DNA from: Methylocapsa sp. S129
GTDB lineage: Bacteria; Pseudomonadota; Alphaproteobacteria; Rhizobiales; Beijerinckiaceae
Direction: 5' to 3'
DNA: 64,000 bases
NCBI RefSeq assembly: GCF_009765995.1
Contig: NZ_LMUI01000011.1
Location: 242,285 to 306,284, forward strand
Shown here: positions 52,860 through 63,900 of the stretch, one piece after another
How positions within the stretch are numbered: position 1 is the stretch's first letter
Layout of the letters: each line of letters begins with the position of its first letter
Made by a program: the position numbers and the translations under genes
The notes under the pieces: model-generated
What the model was told of the DNA's origin: nothing
The model's input: only the letters and a program-made list of their open reading frames with translations
Databases searched by the model: none

Positions 52860-53414
52860 TTTGATGTGTCCCTCTAAATCAAATTGTCTGCGCGATTCTG
52901 TTTCGCAGACGACTAACAAATTCAGAGTAACTTTGTTCCGCGCGAGAGCAAGCGGCGCCTGCAATTGATGAAGCCTTCGCCGCGCATGTCTATCGAATTA
53001 TGCTGCGCACACACGCCGCCAAGCAAACACCTCCGTTGCCGAGCATTGCCAAGCAACGATAGCCAACGACACACAAGTCTTCGTAATGAAACGCGGCGCC
53101 TGATGGCTCGGCGAAGCGGCGCTACGGTACGTGCGCGACCTTAATACTCTAAGCGTCGCACGCATCGACGCAGCGCGACAGATCGTTTCTGCGATGATCG
53201 TAGTGCGACACGCTCACACACTAGTCGCGCGACGCGGAGCGCGAAGCGAGCCTTGCTCGCACATGTCGCGACGCGCGCTTCAATCGCTGTGTGTCAATCG
53301 AATTTTTCTTGGGCGCCGCATACATAATTATGTCTTGCGCAGCGCGAGTCGCAGCGCTCGATCAGCAAGATCGCGCGCGAATCAGTTGATTCGCGCGTCA
53401 CTGATTCGGCTTCG
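52860..53414. other. Gene-free stretch between histone-like gene and gatB
   Basis: About 555 bp. One 120-codon frame on the plus strand (from 53131) starts in low-complexity CG-rich sequence and shows no domain, so I do not call it. The base composition is less even than in the flanks, with many short CG-rich palindromes such as TCGCGCGACGCG. A hairpin near 53374-53397 may end the gatB transcript. The histone-like gene promoter should lie near 52870-52960. Confidence 0.45.
53374..53397 (-). terminator. Stem-loop downstream of gatB, possible terminator
   Basis: CGCGCGAATCA and TGATTCGCGCG form a perfect 11-bp stem with a 2-base loop, 18 bp past the gatB stop codon. A U-run does not follow on the gatB strand, so a Rho-independent terminator is only a possibility; RNA protection is another. 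Confidence 0.35.
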
Positions 53415-54902
53415 TCACACGCCGAGTTTGCGTTTCAGCATGTCATTGACGGCTTGCGGATTGGCTTTTCCGCCCGTCGATTTCATCACCTGACCGACGA
53501 ACCAGCCGAGCAAGGTCGGCTTCGCGATCGCCTGCGCGACCTTGTCGGGATTGGCGGCGATGATGGCGTCGACGGCGCTCTCGATCGCGCCGGTGTCGGT
53601 GACCTGCTTCAAGCCGCGCGTCTCGACGATGGCGCGCGGATCGGCGCTTCTGTCCTCGGCGATGATGATCGCCAACACGTCTTTGGCGATCTTGCCCGAG
53701 ATCACGCCCTCGCCAATGAGGTCGACAAGCGTCGCGATCGAACTCGCGTCGATTTCGGTCTGCGCGACCGACAACCCTTGCGTGTTCGCATAAGCGGAGA
53801 GATCGCCCATGATCCAATTGGCGACAGCCTTGGCGTCGCGCTGGACGCCGCCATGGGAAACGGCGGATTCGTAGTAATCGGCGGTCTCTTTCTCCGCGAC
53901 GAGGATGCCGGAATCATAGGCCGAAAGGCCGTAATCAGCCATGAAGCGCGCCTTCTTGGCGTCGGGCAGCTCGGGCAAATGCGCCTCGAGTTCGGCGACG
54001 AAAGCCGCGTCGAACTCGAGCGGCAGCAGGTCCGGATCGGGGAAGTAGCGGTAGTCATGCGCCTCCTCTTTCGAGCGCAGCGAACGCGTCTCGCCGCGCG
54101 CGGGATCGAACAGGCGCGTCTCCTGATCGATGGAGCCGCCGTCCTCGATGATCGCGACCTGGCGGCGCGCCTCGACGTCGATCGCCTGGCCGATGAAGCG
54201 GATCGAATTGACGTTCTTGATTTCGCAGCGCGTGCCCAGCGGCGCGCCTGGCCGGCGCACCGACACGTTCACATCGGCGCGCAGATTGCCCTTGTCCATG
54301 TCGCCGTCGCATGACCCGATATAGCGCAGGATGGTGCGCAGCTTGGTCACATAGGCCTTGGCCTCGTCGGCCGAGCGCATGTCAGGCCTGGAAACGATCT
54401 CCATCAGCGCGACGCCGGAGCGATTGAGGTCGACGAAGCTCATCGTCGGGGATTGATCGTGCAGCGACTTGCCGGCGTCCTGCTCAAGATGCAGCCGCTC
54501 GATGCCAACCTTGATGGAATGGTCGGGGGTCAGGTCGACCTGGATTTCCCCCTCGCCGACGATCGGGCTCTTATATTGCGAGATCTGATAGCCCTGCGGC
54601 AGATCGGGATAGAAATAGTTTTTGCGATCGAAGGTCGAGCGCAGGTTGATCTTGGCCTTCAGGCCGAGACCCGTGCGCACCGCCTGCGCGACGCATTCGG
54701 CGTTGATGACCGGCAGCATGCCCGGCATGGCGGCGTCGACCAGCGACACATGCGAATTGGGCGGCGCGCCGAACGCGGTCGAGGCGCCCGAGAACAGTTT
54801 GGAGCGCGAAGTCACCTGGGCATGGACTTCGAGCCCGACGATGATTTCCCAATCGCCCGTCGCGCCCTGAATGAATTTGGAATGCTGCGCCTGCGTCGAC
54901 AT
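53415..54902 (-). CDS. gatB: Aspartyl/glutamyl-tRNA(Asn/Gln) amidotransferase subunit B
   Basis: A 495-residue GatB, which binds the misacylated tRNA and activates its side chain with ATP. The start '[20 protein letters not shown]' is the family hallmark, followed by '[20 protein letters not shown]' and '[20 protein letters not shown]'; the C-terminal YqeY-like domain ends '[19 protein letters not shown]'. Length fits the family. It lies downstream of gatC and gatA on the same strand, separated from gatA by 134 bp, so it may have its own promoter. Confidence 0.96.
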   Translation of the reverse strand: MSTQAQHSKFIQGATGDWEIIVGLEVHAQVTSRSKLFSGASTAFGAPPNSHVSLVDAAMPGMLPVINAECVAQAVRTGLGLKAKINLRSTFDRKNYFYPDLPQGYQISQYKSPIVGEGEIQVDLTPDHSIKVGIERLHLEQDAGKSLHDQSPTMSFVDLNRSGVALMEIVSRPDMRSADEAKAYVTKLRTILRYIGSCDGDMDKGNLRADVNVSVRRPGAPLGTRCEIKNVNSIRFIGQAIDVEARRQVAIIEDGGSIDQETRLFDPARGETRSLRSKEEAHDYRYFPDPDLLPLEFDAAFVAELEAHLPELPDAKKARFMADYGLSAYDSGILVAEKETADYYESAVSHGGVQRDAKAVANWIMGDLSAYANTQGLSVAQTEIDASSIATLVDLIGEGVISGKIAKDVLAIIIAEDRSADPRAIVETRGLKQVTDTGAIESAVDAIIAANPDKVAQAIAKPTLLGWFVGQVMKSTGGKANPQAVNDMLKRKLGV

Positions 54903-55036
54903 GTCTAAGTCCTTAGCTTGCGAAGTCTGACTAGTGCCTACCAGATTTCGGGAACGCGCGCGTCCCGCCGCTCCTGACGCGCTGGCGGGAGGCGAAGGTT
55001 ACGAGAAGACGACCGAGACGGTCATCCCGGCGCGCT

Positions 55037-56557
55037 TCAGCCCCACCAGGGTTGCGGCAAGCTCATGCGCCCCGCCGATTGCTCCATAACCGCGCCCAAG
55101 GAGAACAAGGTCCCCTCGTCGAACGGCCGGCCAATCAACTGCAGGCCGAGCGGCAACCCCTCGGCCGAAAGCCCGGCAGGCGCCACAAGGCCCGGCAGGC
55201 CGGCCATGTTCACGGTGACGGTGAAGACGTCGTTGAGATACATTTCGACCGGATCGGCCGAGCCCTTCTCGCCGATGCCGAACGCCGCCGAAGGCGTCGC
55301 GGGCGTCAGGATCGCGTCAACGCCATCGGCGAAGACGGTCTCGAAGTCGCGCTTGATCAGCGTTCGGATTTTCTGGGCGCGCACGTAATAGGCGTCGTAA
55401 TAGCCGGCCGAAAGCACATAGGTTCCGATCATCACCCGCCGGCGAACCTCGGCGCCAAAGCCCGCCGCGCGCGTCTTCTCATAGAGCTCGGCGATGTCAT
55501 TGCCGGGCTCGCGCAGGCCGTAGCGCACGCCGTCATAGCGGGCGAGATTGGACGAAGCCTCCGCCGGCGCGACAATATAATAGGCAGGCAGCGCATGGCG
55601 TGTGTTGGGCAACGAAATATCGACGATGTCGGCGCCGGCGGCGCGCAGCCATTCGACCCCCTGCCCCCAAAGTTTCTCGATCTCCGGGTTCATGCCGTCC
55701 AGACGATATTCCCTGGGCACGCCGATCTTGAACCCCTTGATCGAGCGGCCGATGGCGGCCTCGTAGTCAGGCACGGGCGCGTCGTAACAGGTCGAGTCCT
55801 TGGGATCATGGCCGGCCATCGAACGCAGCATGATCGCCGCGTCGCGCACATTGCGGGCGATCGGGCCGGCCTGATCGAGCGACGAGGCGAAGGCGACCAT
55901 GCCGTAACGGGAGCAGCGGCCATAGGTCGGCTTGATGCCGCATGTGCCGGTGAACGCCGCCGGCTGGCGGATCGAGCCGCCGGTGTCGCTCGCCGTCGCC
56001 GCTAGGCACAGCCGCGCCGAAACAGCGGAAGCGGAACCGCCCGAAGAACCGCCAGGCACAAGCAGGCCGCGTTTGTCGGCGGCGAGCGCCGCCCGCCCCT
56101 GCGCCGCGCTCCAGTTGGGCGGCAGCCAGGGGGAGGCGACAGGTCCGTAATAAGAAGTCTCGTTCGACGAGCCCATCGCAAACTCATCCATATTAAGCTT
56201 GCCGAGCATCACTGCGCCGTCGCGCCAAAGCTGCGCCGTGACGGTCGATTCATAGGTTGGTTTAAAGCCATCGAGAACATGGCTGCAAGCCTGCGTATGG
56301 ACGCCCTTTGTCGCGTAAAGATCCTTGACGCCGATCGGCAGACCTTCGAGCGCGCCCGCCTCTCCCTTGCCGATGCGCGCATCGCTCGCCCGCGCCATAT
56401 CCAGCGCCTGATCCGGCGTCTCGACGATATAGGCGTTAAGCCCGCGCGCTCGCTCCATCGCGCCGAGGTAGGCTTGCGTCAGCTCAAGACTCGATAGTTT
56501 CCGGGCGACTAGCGCATCGCGCGCTTCAGCGAGCGTCAGGGCTGTGGGATCGGTCAA
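55037..56557 (-). CDS. gatA: Aspartyl/glutamyl-tRNA(Asn/Gln) amidotransferase subunit A
   Basis: A 506-residue glutaminase subunit of GatCAB. The amidase triad is present: Lys78 ('[12 protein letters not shown]'), the bridging serine in '[19 protein letters not shown]' (about 171-172) and nucleophile Ser195 in '[12 protein letters not shown]'. Compared with ordinary GatA there is an extra stretch of about 12 residues at about 145-165 ('[20 protein letters not shown]') before the serine motif. It follows gatC by 49 bp. It supplies ammonia from glutamine for tRNA amidation. Confidence 0.95.
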   Translation of the reverse strand: MTDPTALTLAEARDALVARKLSSLELTQAYLGAMERARGLNAYIVETPDQALDMARASDARIGKGEAGALEGLPIGVKDLYATKGVHTQACSHVLDGFKPTYESTVTAQLWRDGAVMLGKLNMDEFAMGSSNETSYYGPVASPWLPPNWSAAQGRAALAADKRGLLVPGGSSGGSASAVSARLCLAATASDTGGSIRQPAAFTGTCGIKPTYGRCSRYGMVAFASSLDQAGPIARNVRDAAIMLRSMAGHDPKDSTCYDAPVPDYEAAIGRSIKGFKIGVPREYRLDGMNPEIEKLWGQGVEWLRAAGADIVDISLPNTRHALPAYYIVAPAEASSNLARYDGVRYGLREPGNDIAELYEKTRAAGFGAEVRRRVMIGTYVLSAGYYDAYYVRAQKIRTLIKRDFETVFADGVDAILTPATPSAAFGIGEKGSADPVEMYLNDVFTVTVNMAGLPGLVAPAGLSAEGLPLGLQLIGRPFDEGTLFSLGAVMEQSAGRMSLPQPWWG

Positions 56558-56606
56558 TGCATCATCCGTCTATGGGAACGTGGGTTGCGAGCGGGCGATC
56601 CGCGCT

Positions 56607-56894
56607 TCATTCGATGACTTTGGGGACCAGGAAAAAATCGTCTTCGGCCAGCGGCGCATTGGCCAGAACAAGGCTCTCGATCTCGCCGTCGGTCACCACA
56701 TCGGCGCGCAACGGCAGCTTCATCGGGATCACCGAGGTCATCGGCTCGACGCCTGCGACATCGACCGCGCCGAGCGCCTCGACGAAGGACAGAATGGCGT
56801 TGATCTCGCCCTCCAGATGAGGAACCTCCTCATCGGTCACGGCAATGCGCGCGAGATACGCAATGCGGCGGACAGTGGCCTGATCGACGGACAT
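56607..56894 (-). CDS. gatC: Aspartyl/glutamyl-tRNA(Asn/Gln) amidotransferase subunit C
   Basis: A 95-residue GatC, the belt that links GatA and GatB. Typical segments: '[18 protein letters not shown]', '[20 protein letters not shown]' and the end '[18 protein letters not shown]'. The frame stays open far upstream, but the ATG at 56894 follows GGAG and matches the family length. It heads the gatCA(B) unit and is divergent from ruvX. Confidence 0.95.
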   Translation of the reverse strand: MSVDQATVRRIAYLARIAVTDEEVPHLEGEINAILSFVEALGAVDVAGVEPMTSVIPMKLPLRADVVTDGEIESLVLANAPLAEDDFFLVPKVIE

Positions 56895-57024
56895 ATTCGC
56901 TCCAAGGCTCGCCGGACCGGCGATCCCGGCCCCTATAGCATCGGGCGCTTTCGCGTTGCAACATATGGCGCCGGCTTGGAAAAGCGGTTTGGAGCAAGCG
57001 CGCCCGCCATGGTAGGGCGATGGC

Positions 57025-57531
<507 letters not shown>

Positions 57532-57568
57532 CCTCACAGACAAGAATGGCCGTTCGTTGCAGGCGCCT

Positions 57569-58807
57569 CTAGTCGCGCTCCCGTGGGATCGATAGAGCCA
57601 CGCGGGCGCCGCCGGAATATTCCAATTTGCCTGCCAGTTCGAGTTCCAGCAGCACGATCCGCACTTCTTTTATCGGCGCGTCGGCGGCCCGAACCAGTTC
57701 GTCGATGGAAATCGGCGAGGGGCTGAGCAACTCTAAGATGCGCGCGCGGACCGGAGCCGGCGCGTCGCGCGTGGCAAGATCGAGCGATGCCGAAGCCGCG
57801 TCGCCGACGGCCCTGGAGCGGATCGCCGGGCCGGGCTCGTCGTCGGGAATGTCCCGCTCGTCCCAAAGCGAACCGGTCGAGCTCGAAAACCCCTCGCGCA
57901 GAATCGAAAACGGATCGCGGGCGCGCACGGGGTCCAGCACATTCAAGACATCTTCCGCCCGCGCGCAAAGATTGGCGCCGTCGCGCAAGAGATCGTTGGT
58001 CCCCTCGGCCCGCGGATCGAGCGGCGAACCGGGAACCGCGAAAACCTCGCGGTTCTGCTCGGCGGCGAAACGGGCAGTGATGAGCGAGCCCGAGCCGCGA
58101 GCGGCTTCGACGATCACCGTTCCCAGCGCCATGCCCGACACGATCCGGTTGCGGCGCGGAAAGTCGCGGCCGCGCGGCTCCCATTCGATCGGCATTTCCG
58201 AGATGATGGCGCCGCCGGATTCGGCGATGCGGGCGATCAGCGGCGCGGCTTCCGCCGGATAGGGTCTCGCATGGCCGCCGGCGAGCACCGCGATCGTGCC
58301 GGTCTCCAGCGAGGCGAGATGGGCGCGCTGGTCGATGCCGCGCGCCAGACCCGACACGATGACGTAACCGGCCCGGCCAATCCCGCGCGCCAGGCGTTCG
58401 GTAAAGGTCAATCCGGCGCCCGACGCATTGCGCGAGCCGACGATCGCCACGGCGGGCTGTTGCAACGCCTCTTCGCGTCCGCGCAGCGCGATGATCGGCG
58501 GCGCGGAATCGATCTGGCGCAGAGCTGCGGGATAGTCGGGCTCGTCCAAAGCGATGAAACGCGCGCCGGCGTGGCGCGCCGCCGTCAGCTCCCGTTCGAT
58601 TTCCTCCACTGTCGCGAGCCTGATCGGCTTGGCCGCGCCGCCGCGCCGCGCCATCTCAGGCAAGGCCTTGAGCGCGGCGCCCGCGCCGCCGCAATTGCGG
58701 ATCAGCGCGCGGAACGTGCGAGGGCCGACATTCTCGCTGCGGATAAGGCGCAGCCAGTCGAAACGCTGGGCGTCGGTGAGCCGGATCGCCTTGGGCGCAA
58801 CCGCCAC
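57569..58807 (-). CDS. dprA: DNA-processing protein DprA
   Basis: A 412-residue DprA, which loads RecA on single-stranded DNA during transformation. The Rossmann-like core has 'AIVGSRNASGAGLTFTERLA', 'GLARGIDQRAHLASLETG', 'FPRRNRIVSGMALGTVIVEA' and 'REVFAVPGSPLDPRAEGTND'. The last 60 residues form a winged helix ('SPISIDELVRAADAPIKEVR'). It starts two bases after the plsY stop, so both are co-transcribed. Confidence 0.95.
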   Translation of the reverse strand: MAVAPKAIRLTDAQRFDWLRLIRSENVGPRTFRALIRNCGGAGAALKALPEMARRGGAAKPIRLATVEEIERELTAARHAGARFIALDEPDYPAALRQIDSAPPIIALRGREEALQQPAVAIVGSRNASGAGLTFTERLARGIGRAGYVIVSGLARGIDQRAHLASLETGTIAVLAGGHARPYPAEAAPLIARIAESGGAIISEMPIEWEPRGRDFPRRNRIVSGMALGTVIVEAARGSGSLITARFAAEQNREVFAVPGSPLDPRAEGTNDLLRDGANLCARAEDVLNVLDPVRARDPFSILREGFSSSTGSLWDERDIPDDEPGPAIRSRAVGDAASASLDLATRDAPAPVRARILELLSPSPISIDELVRAADAPIKEVRIVLLELELAGKLEYSGGARVALSIPRERD

Positions 58808-58809
58808 TT

Positions 58810-59415
58810 TCAGCTCCCTTGCCCGATCCTCGTCTCGGTTCCATTCATCAGGCGGCCGATATTGGCGCTATGTTTGATCCAGAGCAGCAGGGCGAGAAGC
58901 GCAAAGACCAGCGCCGCGTCGGGACGCCCCACCCAGAAATAGAGCGTCAGCGGTGCCAGAACGCTTCCCGTCAGCGCCGCCGCCGAGGAATAGCGGGTGA
59001 GCGCGGCGACGGCGAGCCACGCCAGCGCGAAGACCAGGGCCGCTTGCCAGGCGATGCCAATCAGACAGCCAAGAAACGTCGCAACCCCCTTGCCGCCGCG
59101 AAAGGCGATCCAGACGGGATAGAGATGGCCGATGAAGGCGCCGATCGCGGCGAATAGCGCGACCGTGGCGCCAAAAAAACAATAGGCCAAGCCTACCGCC
59201 AACGTGCCCTTCAGCGCGTCGAGGACGAGCGTCGCAGCGGCCAGATCCTTGCGGCCGGTGCGCAGCACATTGGTCGCGCCGATATTGCCCGAACCGATGG
59301 TGCGCAGATCGGCCGTTCCGGCAAGACGCGTCAGCAACAGGCCGAACGGAATGGAGCCGCACCAATAGCCCAGGGCCAAACTAAAGAAATCGTCTGGCGA
59401 AAGGACGAACGGCAT
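58810..59415 (-). CDS. plsY: Acyl-phosphate glycerol-3-phosphate acyltransferase PlsY
   Basis: A 201-residue inner-membrane enzyme of phospholipid synthesis with five to six helices. The three family motifs are present: '[17 protein letters not shown]', '[18 protein letters not shown]' and '[18 protein letters not shown]'. The ATG at 59415 is followed by the expected first helix; the much longer open frame upstream is the shadow of the dihydroorotase-like gene. It lies between the dihydroorotase-like gene (38 bp upstream) and dprA (2 bp downstream). Confidence 0.95.
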   Translation of the reverse strand: MPFVLSPDDFFSLALGYWCGSIPFGLLLTRLAGTADLRTIGSGNIGATNVLRTGRKDLAAATLVLDALKGTLAVGLAYCFFGATVALFAAIGAFIGHLYPVWIAFRGGKGVATFLGCLIGIAWQAALVFALAWLAVAALTRYSSAAALTGSVLAPLTLYFWVGRPDAALVFALLALLLWIKHSANIGRLMNGTETRIGQGS

Positions 59416-59453
59416 CGGTGGACCCCCGGGACTTGCAAGGAATTGGAGACAAC

Positions 59454-60746
59454 CTATTCGTGCGCGACCTTGCCGGCAACAAGAGTCAATTTGACGCGAC
59501 CCTCCATCCGCGCCGCGTCGAATGGCGTGTTGCGGCAGCGCGAATGCAGAGAAGCGGGGTCGAGAATATAGGGCTCTTCGGGATCGAAGCGAATGAGGTC
59601 GGCCGGAGCGCCCAAGGCAAGCCTGCCGCCGGGCAGCCCAAGGATTTCCGCCGGCCGCGTCGACATCGCGCGGAGCAATCGCGGCAGACTGAGCTGGCCG
59701 GACGAAACCAGCCGCAGGCTGGCCGAAAGCATGGTCTCGATACCGATCGCGCCCGCTTCCGCCTCGGCGAAAGGCAGGCGCTTGGTCTCGACATCCTGCG
59801 GGTCGTGATCGGAAACCACGACGTCGATGATCCCCTCCGCGAGCGCCTCGACCAGCGTCAGCCGCTCCTCTTCGGCGCGCAACGGCGGCGCGAGCTTGAG
59901 AAAGGTGCGGTAGTCGCCGACGTCGATTTCGTTCAGCGTCAGATGATTGATCGAAACGCCGCAGGTCACGCCAAGGCTGGCATGCTTGGCTTGTCGCATC
60001 GCCGCGACCGACAGCGCGTTGCTGACAAACACCGCGTGATAGCGCGCGCCTGTCAGCGCGATGAGCCGAAGGTCGCGGTCGAGGACGATCGTTTCCGCTT
60101 CGCGCGGGACGCCCGGCAGGCCGAGCCGGCTCGCCCGCTCGCCTTCGGTCATCACGCCTTCGCCGGCAAGGTCGCGATCTTCGCAATAATGCATGACGAG
60201 GGCGCCGAAATCCCGGGCGTAGGTCAGCGCGCGACGCATCACCTGGGCGTTGGCGATCGAGCGACGTCCGTCGGAAAAAGCGATCGCGCCGGCTTCCGCG
60301 AGCAGGCCGATCTCGGCGATCTCGCGCCCCTCCAGGCCCTTGGTCAAGGCGGCGCAGGGCAGAATGCGAACCTTGGCGGTATCGCGCGCGCGGCGCAAAA
60401 TAAAGTCGACGACCGCCGGCTCGTCGACCGGCGGGCTGGTGTCGGGTCTCGCCAGAACCGTCGTCACGCCGCCCGCCGCCGCCGCCGCGCTGGCGGTGGC
60501 GATCGTCTCGCGGTGTTCGGCGCCCGGCTCGCCGATGAAGGCGCGCATATCAATCAGGCCCGGCGCGACGACATCGCCCGCGCAATCGATAATGCGGGCT
60601 TCCGCCGGCGTCGAATCCGCGGTGACCGAGCCCCCGAGCCCGGCGATGAGGCCGCCGATGACCAGAACGCCGCCATGGGTCTCCTGGCCAGAAGCCGGAT
60701 CGACAAGGCGGGCGTTGATGAGGGCGCAGGGACGATTGTCGGTCAC
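59454..60746 (-). CDS. Dihydroorotase-like protein lacking the HxH metal motif
   Basis: A 430-residue amidohydrolase-fold protein of the dihydroorotase class. Where active enzymes have His-x-His ('DxHVHLREPG') this reads '[18 protein letters not shown]'; the later metal-binding and catalytic segments are also changed ('[17 protein letters not shown]', '[18 protein letters not shown]'). This form occurs widely in Hyphomicrobiales beside plsY, and may be a structural partner of aspartate transcarbamoylase, as PyrC-like proteins are in Pseudomonas. I chose GTG 60746, which follows GGAGCC; the frame upstream lacks homology. pyrB, often the preceding gene, is absent here. Confidence 0.8.
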   Translation of the reverse strand: MTDNRPCALINARLVDPASGQETHGGVLVIGGLIAGLGGSVTADSTPAEARIIDCAGDVVAPGLIDMRAFIGEPGAEHRETIATASAAAAAGGVTTVLARPDTSPPVDEPAVVDFILRRARDTAKVRILPCAALTKGLEGREIAEIGLLAEAGAIAFSDGRRSIANAQVMRRALTYARDFGALVMHYCEDRDLAGEGVMTEGERASRLGLPGVPREAETIVLDRDLRLIALTGARYHAVFVSNALSVAAMRQAKHASLGVTCGVSINHLTLNEIDVGDYRTFLKLAPPLRAEEERLTLVEALAEGIIDVVVSDHDPQDVETKRLPFAEAEAGAIGIETMLSASLRLVSSGQLSLPRLLRAMSTRPAEILGLPGGRLALGAPADLIRFDPEEPYILDPASLHSRCRNTPFDAARMEGRVKLTLVAGKVAHE

Positions 60747-60838
60747 AAAGGCTCCGATAGCTTGCGCGAGGGACGAGCGCAACCGCCTCGGCTTTTCAAG
60801 CGAAATCGTTTTTGGAATTTGCTCCCGGCGCAAATCGC

Positions 60839-60871
60839 TTGACGACTTTCATCTTGTATAATATATTATAC
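60839..60871 (+). promoter_or_regulatory. Promoter with overlapping 16-bp palindrome for the HigBA-like pair
   Basis: TTGACG (60839-60844) and TATATT (60862-60867) are 17 bp apart, a good sigma-70 pair. The perfect palindrome GTATAATATATTATAC (60856-60871) covers the -10 box. Transcription would begin at about 60874, which is the first base of the GTG start codon, so the mRNA may be leaderless. A repressor bound to the palindrome would block the promoter, as expected of toxin-antitoxin autoregulation. Confidence 0.6.
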
Positions 60872-60873
60872 GC

Positions 60874-61185
60874 GTGATCGAAGTTCGACAAACCTCGACC
60901 TATTCGAAGTGGATTGCCGAACTCCGCGATCGACGGGCTGTTAATCGGATTGATATCAGAATTCGCCGGCTCTCTCTTGGCAATTCAGGCGACGTCAAGT
61001 CGGTCGGCGAGGGCGTTAGCGAGCTTCGCATCGATTACGGACCGGGCTATCGGGTTTATTTCGTCCAACGCGGCAAGGCCATCGTGATCCTGCTCTGCCG
61101 CGGCGATAAGCACACACAAGACCGCGACATCAAGACCGCGAAATCCATCGCAAGAGAACTCAAGGACGAAGGCAATGGCAATTGA
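60874..61185 (+). CDS. RelE/HigB-family toxin (addiction-module killer protein)
   Basis: A 103-residue toxin of the phage-derived Gp49-like/HigB group. Features: 'TYSKWIAELRDRRAVNRIDI', 'SELRIDYGPGYRVYFVQRGK' and the C-terminal 'VILLCRGDKHTQDRDIKTAK', all typical of this family, which cuts mRNA on ribosomes. The start is a GTG placed right after the promoter palindrome. It comes before its antitoxin, and the two genes overlap by 11 bp. Confidence 0.88.
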   Translation: MIEVRQTSTYSKWIAELRDRRAVNRIDIRIRRLSLGNSGDVKSVGEGVSELRIDYGPGYRVYFVQRGKAIVILLCRGDKHTQDRDIKTAKSIARELKDEGNGN

Positions 61186-61459
61186 GACCACAGTCTGGGA
61201 TCCCGCCGATCGCCTGAAGACCCGTGAAGACGAACTTGCCTATCTTGAAGCCGCGTTCGAGGACGGCGACCCGGCCTTGATCGCGGCTGCGTTCGGCGAC
61301 GTGGCTCGCGCGCGCGGCAAGTCCAAGGTTGCGCAAGATGCGGGCATTAGCCGCGACGCCCTTTATAAAACGTTCAAGCACAACGGAAACCCAACGCTGG
61401 CGTCTCTAACAAAAGTCGCGGCCGCGCTCGGTTATCGACTGACCATCGCAACGGCATAG
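61175..61459 (+). CDS. Antitoxin of the HI1420/HigA-like family
   Basis: A 94-residue DNA-binding antitoxin of the 'putative addiction module antidote' (HI1420) group, always found after a HigB-type toxin. It has the acidic N-terminus 'DRLKTREDELAYLEAAFEDG' and a helix-turn-helix 'SKVAQDAGISRDALYKTFKH' followed by 'NPTLASLTKVAAALGYRLTI'. It overlaps the toxin gene and should bind the palindrome upstream of the pair. Confidence 0.9.
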   Translation: MAIETTVWDPADRLKTREDELAYLEAAFEDGDPALIAAAFGDVARARGKSKVAQDAGISRDALYKTFKHNGNPTLASLTKVAAALGYRLTIATA

Positions 61460-61613
61460 TCCCTCGCGGATAAGCGCCGCCGGAACGCGCCGCGCCCGTT
61501 GTGTTGTGGCTCGATCAGAATTTTGATCGCCCGCCGCCGCATTCTTATGAGGCTCGCCGCATCTCAAAATGGTAAAGCTTGCTGACATCTTTTCTCCAGC
61601 CGTTTGAGCCTCC

Positions 61614-62840
61614 ATGTCTCGCGCTCTCCTCGACCATGCCGCCGCCGAACTCGCCGCCATCCGCGACGCCGGGCTTTGGAAGCGCGAACGCGCGATTTCC
61701 TCAGCCCAGGGCGGCAGCGTTACGGTGGCGCAGGACGCGCCGCCCGGCGCCGGCGGCCATAATAGCGGCGGCGTCGAACTCCTTAATCTTTGCGCTAATA
61801 ATTATCTCGGCCTCGCCGATCATCCGCGCCTGATCGCCGCCGCGAAAGCCGCGCTCGACAGTCACGGTTTCGGCATGGCTTCGGTGCGGTTCATTTGCGG
61901 CACGCAGGATCTTCATCTCGCCCTCGAACAGAAACTCGCCGCCTTTCTGCGCACCGACGATGCTATCCTTTTCTCCTCCTGTTTCGACGCCAATGGCGGC
62001 GTGTTCGAAGCGCTGCTCGGCGAGAAGGACGCGATCATCTCCGACGCGCTGAACCATGCCTCCATCATCGACGGCGTCCGGCTCTGCAAGGCGCGCCGGT
62101 TGCGCTACGCCAATAATGACATGGGCGAACTCGAAGCCCGGCTGATCGAAGCCAAGGACGCCCGTTCGCGCCTGATCGTCACCGACGGGGTGTTCTCGAT
62201 GGACGGGATCATCGCCAACCTGCCCGCCATTTGCGACCTCGCCGAAAAACACGATGCTTTGGTGATGGTCGACGACAGCCATGCGGTCGGCTTTATCGGC
62301 GCGCGTGGCGCGGGGACGCCCGAGCGCTGCGGCGTCGAAGGACGCGTGCATCTGATCAGCGGAACTTTGGGCAAGGCTTTGGGCGGCGCCTCGGGCGGCT
62401 ATATCGCGGGGCCCAAACCCTTCGTCGATCTGCTGCGCCAACGCGCGCGGCCTTATCTCTTCTCCAATGCGCTGGCGCCGTCGATCACCGCGGCGACGAT
62501 CGAAGCGCTCGAACTTGTCGCGACATCCGCCGACCTGCGCGAAAATCTCGTCCGCAACGCCGCCCATTTCCGCAAGGGCCTCACCGCGGCGGGCTTCACG
62601 CTGACGCCGGGCGAGCATCCGATCATCCCCGTGATGATCGGGGAGGCGGCGGCGGCGGCGCGGCTGGCCGGCGCGTTGCAACAAAGAGGCGTCTATGTCA
62701 CGGCCTTTTCCTATCCGGTCGTGCCGCATGGCAAGGCGCGGATCAGGACGCAGATGAACGCCGCCCATTCGCTCGCCGATCTCGACCGCGCCATCGCGGC
62801 TTTCGCATCGGCCGGCCGCGCCGTCGGCCTCATCCCCTGA
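61614..62840 (+). CDS. kbl: Glycine C-acetyltransferase (2-amino-3-ketobutyrate CoA ligase)
   Basis: A 408-residue fold-type I PLP enzyme. The PLP lysine is in '[20 protein letters not shown]' and the PLP-contact segment in '[18 protein letters not shown]'; '[20 protein letters not shown]' and '[20 protein letters not shown]' are typical of the alpha-oxoamine synthase family. With CoA it splits 2-amino-3-ketobutyrate into glycine and acetyl-CoA, the second step of threonine degradation. It is 31 bp upstream of tdh, in one operon. Length is slightly above the usual 398 because of an insert near residues 35-45 ('[13 protein letters not shown]'). Confidence 0.95.
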   Translation: MSRALLDHAAAELAAIRDAGLWKRERAISSAQGGSVTVAQDAPPGAGGHNSGGVELLNLCANNYLGLADHPRLIAAAKAALDSHGFGMASVRFICGTQDLHLALEQKLAAFLRTDDAILFSSCFDANGGVFEALLGEKDAIISDALNHASIIDGVRLCKARRLRYANNDMGELEARLIEAKDARSRLIVTDGVFSMDGIIANLPAICDLAEKHDALVMVDDSHAVGFIGARGAGTPERCGVEGRVHLISGTLGKALGGASGGYIAGPKPFVDLLRQRARPYLFSNALAPSITAATIEALELVATSADLRENLVRNAAHFRKGLTAAGFTLTPGEHPIIPVMIGEAAAAARLAGALQQRGVYVTAFSYPVVPHGKARIRTQMNAAHSLADLDRAIAAFASAGRAVGLIP

Positions 62841-62871
62841 AACCTCTGCTTATCGCCAGGATTATCGCGCC

Positions 62872-63900
62872 ATGAAATCGTTGGTCAAAGCCAAGTCGGA
62901 ACGCGGCCTGTGGCGGGAGGAGACGCCGCGCCCGGAATTTGGGCCGAACGATGTGCTGATTAAAGTGAGGAAGGCGGCGATCTGCGGCACCGACCTGCAT
63001 ATCTATAATTGGGACAAATGGGCGGCGCGCACCATTCCCGTGCCGATGGTGGTCGGCCATGAATATCTCGGCGTGATCGAAGCGGTCGGCCGCGACGTGA
63101 CGGCGCTTAAGGTCGGCCAGCGCGTTTCGGGCGAAGGGCATATCGTTTGCGGCTTCTGCCGCAATTGCCGCGCGGGGCGCGGCCACCTCTGCCGCAACAC
63201 TTTGGGCGTCGGCGTCAACCGGCCGGGCGCCTTCGCCGATTATGTCGCAATCCCCGCCTCCAACGCCTATCTCATCCCCGATTCCATCCCGGACGAAATC
63301 GCCGCCATTCTCGATCCGCTGGGCAACGCCGTCCACACGGCTTTGTCCTTCGATCTCGTCGGCGAGGATGTGCTGATCACCGGCGCCGGGCCGATCGGCC
63401 TGATGGCGATCGCGATCTGCCGCCATGTCGGCGCGCGCAATATCGTCATCACCGACGTCAACGATTATCGCCTCGCCTTGGCGAGGACGATGGGCGCGAC
63501 GCGCGCGGTGCGCGCCGACCGCCAGACGCTGAAAGAAGTCATGGTCGAAATCGACATGCATGAGGGCTTCGACGTCGGCCTCGAAATGTCGGGCAACCCG
63601 AAAGCCCTGCGCGACATGATCGGCGCCATGAACAATGGCGGCAAGGTCGCCCTGCTCGGCATCCTCGCCGACGAGGCGGCGATCGACTGGAACGAAGTCA
63701 TTTTCAAAGGCCTGACGCTGAAGGGCATCTATGGCCGCGAGATGTACGAGACCTGGTACAAGATGCTGGCGATGCTGCAGAGCGGACTCGACGTCTCGCC
63801 GGTGATCACCCATCGCCTGCCGATGGCGGAGTTCGAGACGGGCTTTGCGGCGCTGAATGCGGGGCAGGCGTGTAAGGTGGTGCTGGATTTTAACGCGTGA
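62872..63900 (+). CDS. tdh: L-threonine 3-dehydrogenase
   Basis: A 342-residue zinc-containing medium-chain dehydrogenase. The catalytic zinc ligands are in '[17 protein letters not shown]' (Cys) and '[14 protein letters not shown]' (His, Glu), the structural zinc cysteines in '[17 protein letters not shown]', and the NAD site in '[20 protein letters not shown]'. It oxidises threonine to 2-amino-3-ketobutyrate, the substrate of the upstream kbl product. The gene ends 100 bp before the window edge; nothing further is visible there. Confidence 0.96.
   Translation: MKSLVKAKSERGLWREETPRPEFGPNDVLIKVRKAAICGTDLHIYNWDKWAARTIPVPMVVGHEYLGVIEAVGRDVTALKVGQRVSGEGHIVCGFCRNCRAGRGHLCRNTLGVGVNRPGAFADYVAIPASNAYLIPDSIPDEIAAILDPLGNAVHTALSFDLVGEDVLITGAGPIGLMAIAICRHVGARNIVITDVNDYRLALARTMGATRAVRADRQTLKEVMVEIDMHEGFDVGLEMSGNPKALRDMIGAMNNGGKVALLGILADEAAIDWNEVIFKGLTLKGIYGREMYETWYKMLAMLQSGLDVSPVITHRLPMAEFETGFAALNAGQACKVVLDFNA

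Noticed and set aside
53131-53493. 120-codon plus-strand frame between the histone-like gene and gatB
   Set aside because: It begins in palindromic CG-rich sequence, overlaps the end of gatB and has no recognisable motif or ribosome-binding site.
58810-60186. Long frame running from plsY back through the dihydroorotase-like gene
   Set aside because: Only the last 201 codons match PlsY; the part before 59415 is out of frame with the dihydroorotase-like protein and has no homology.
61511-61528. Small hairpin CGATCA-N6-TGATCG upstream of kbl
   Set aside because: Six-base arms are too short to call an operator or terminator, and no regulator gene lies beside it.
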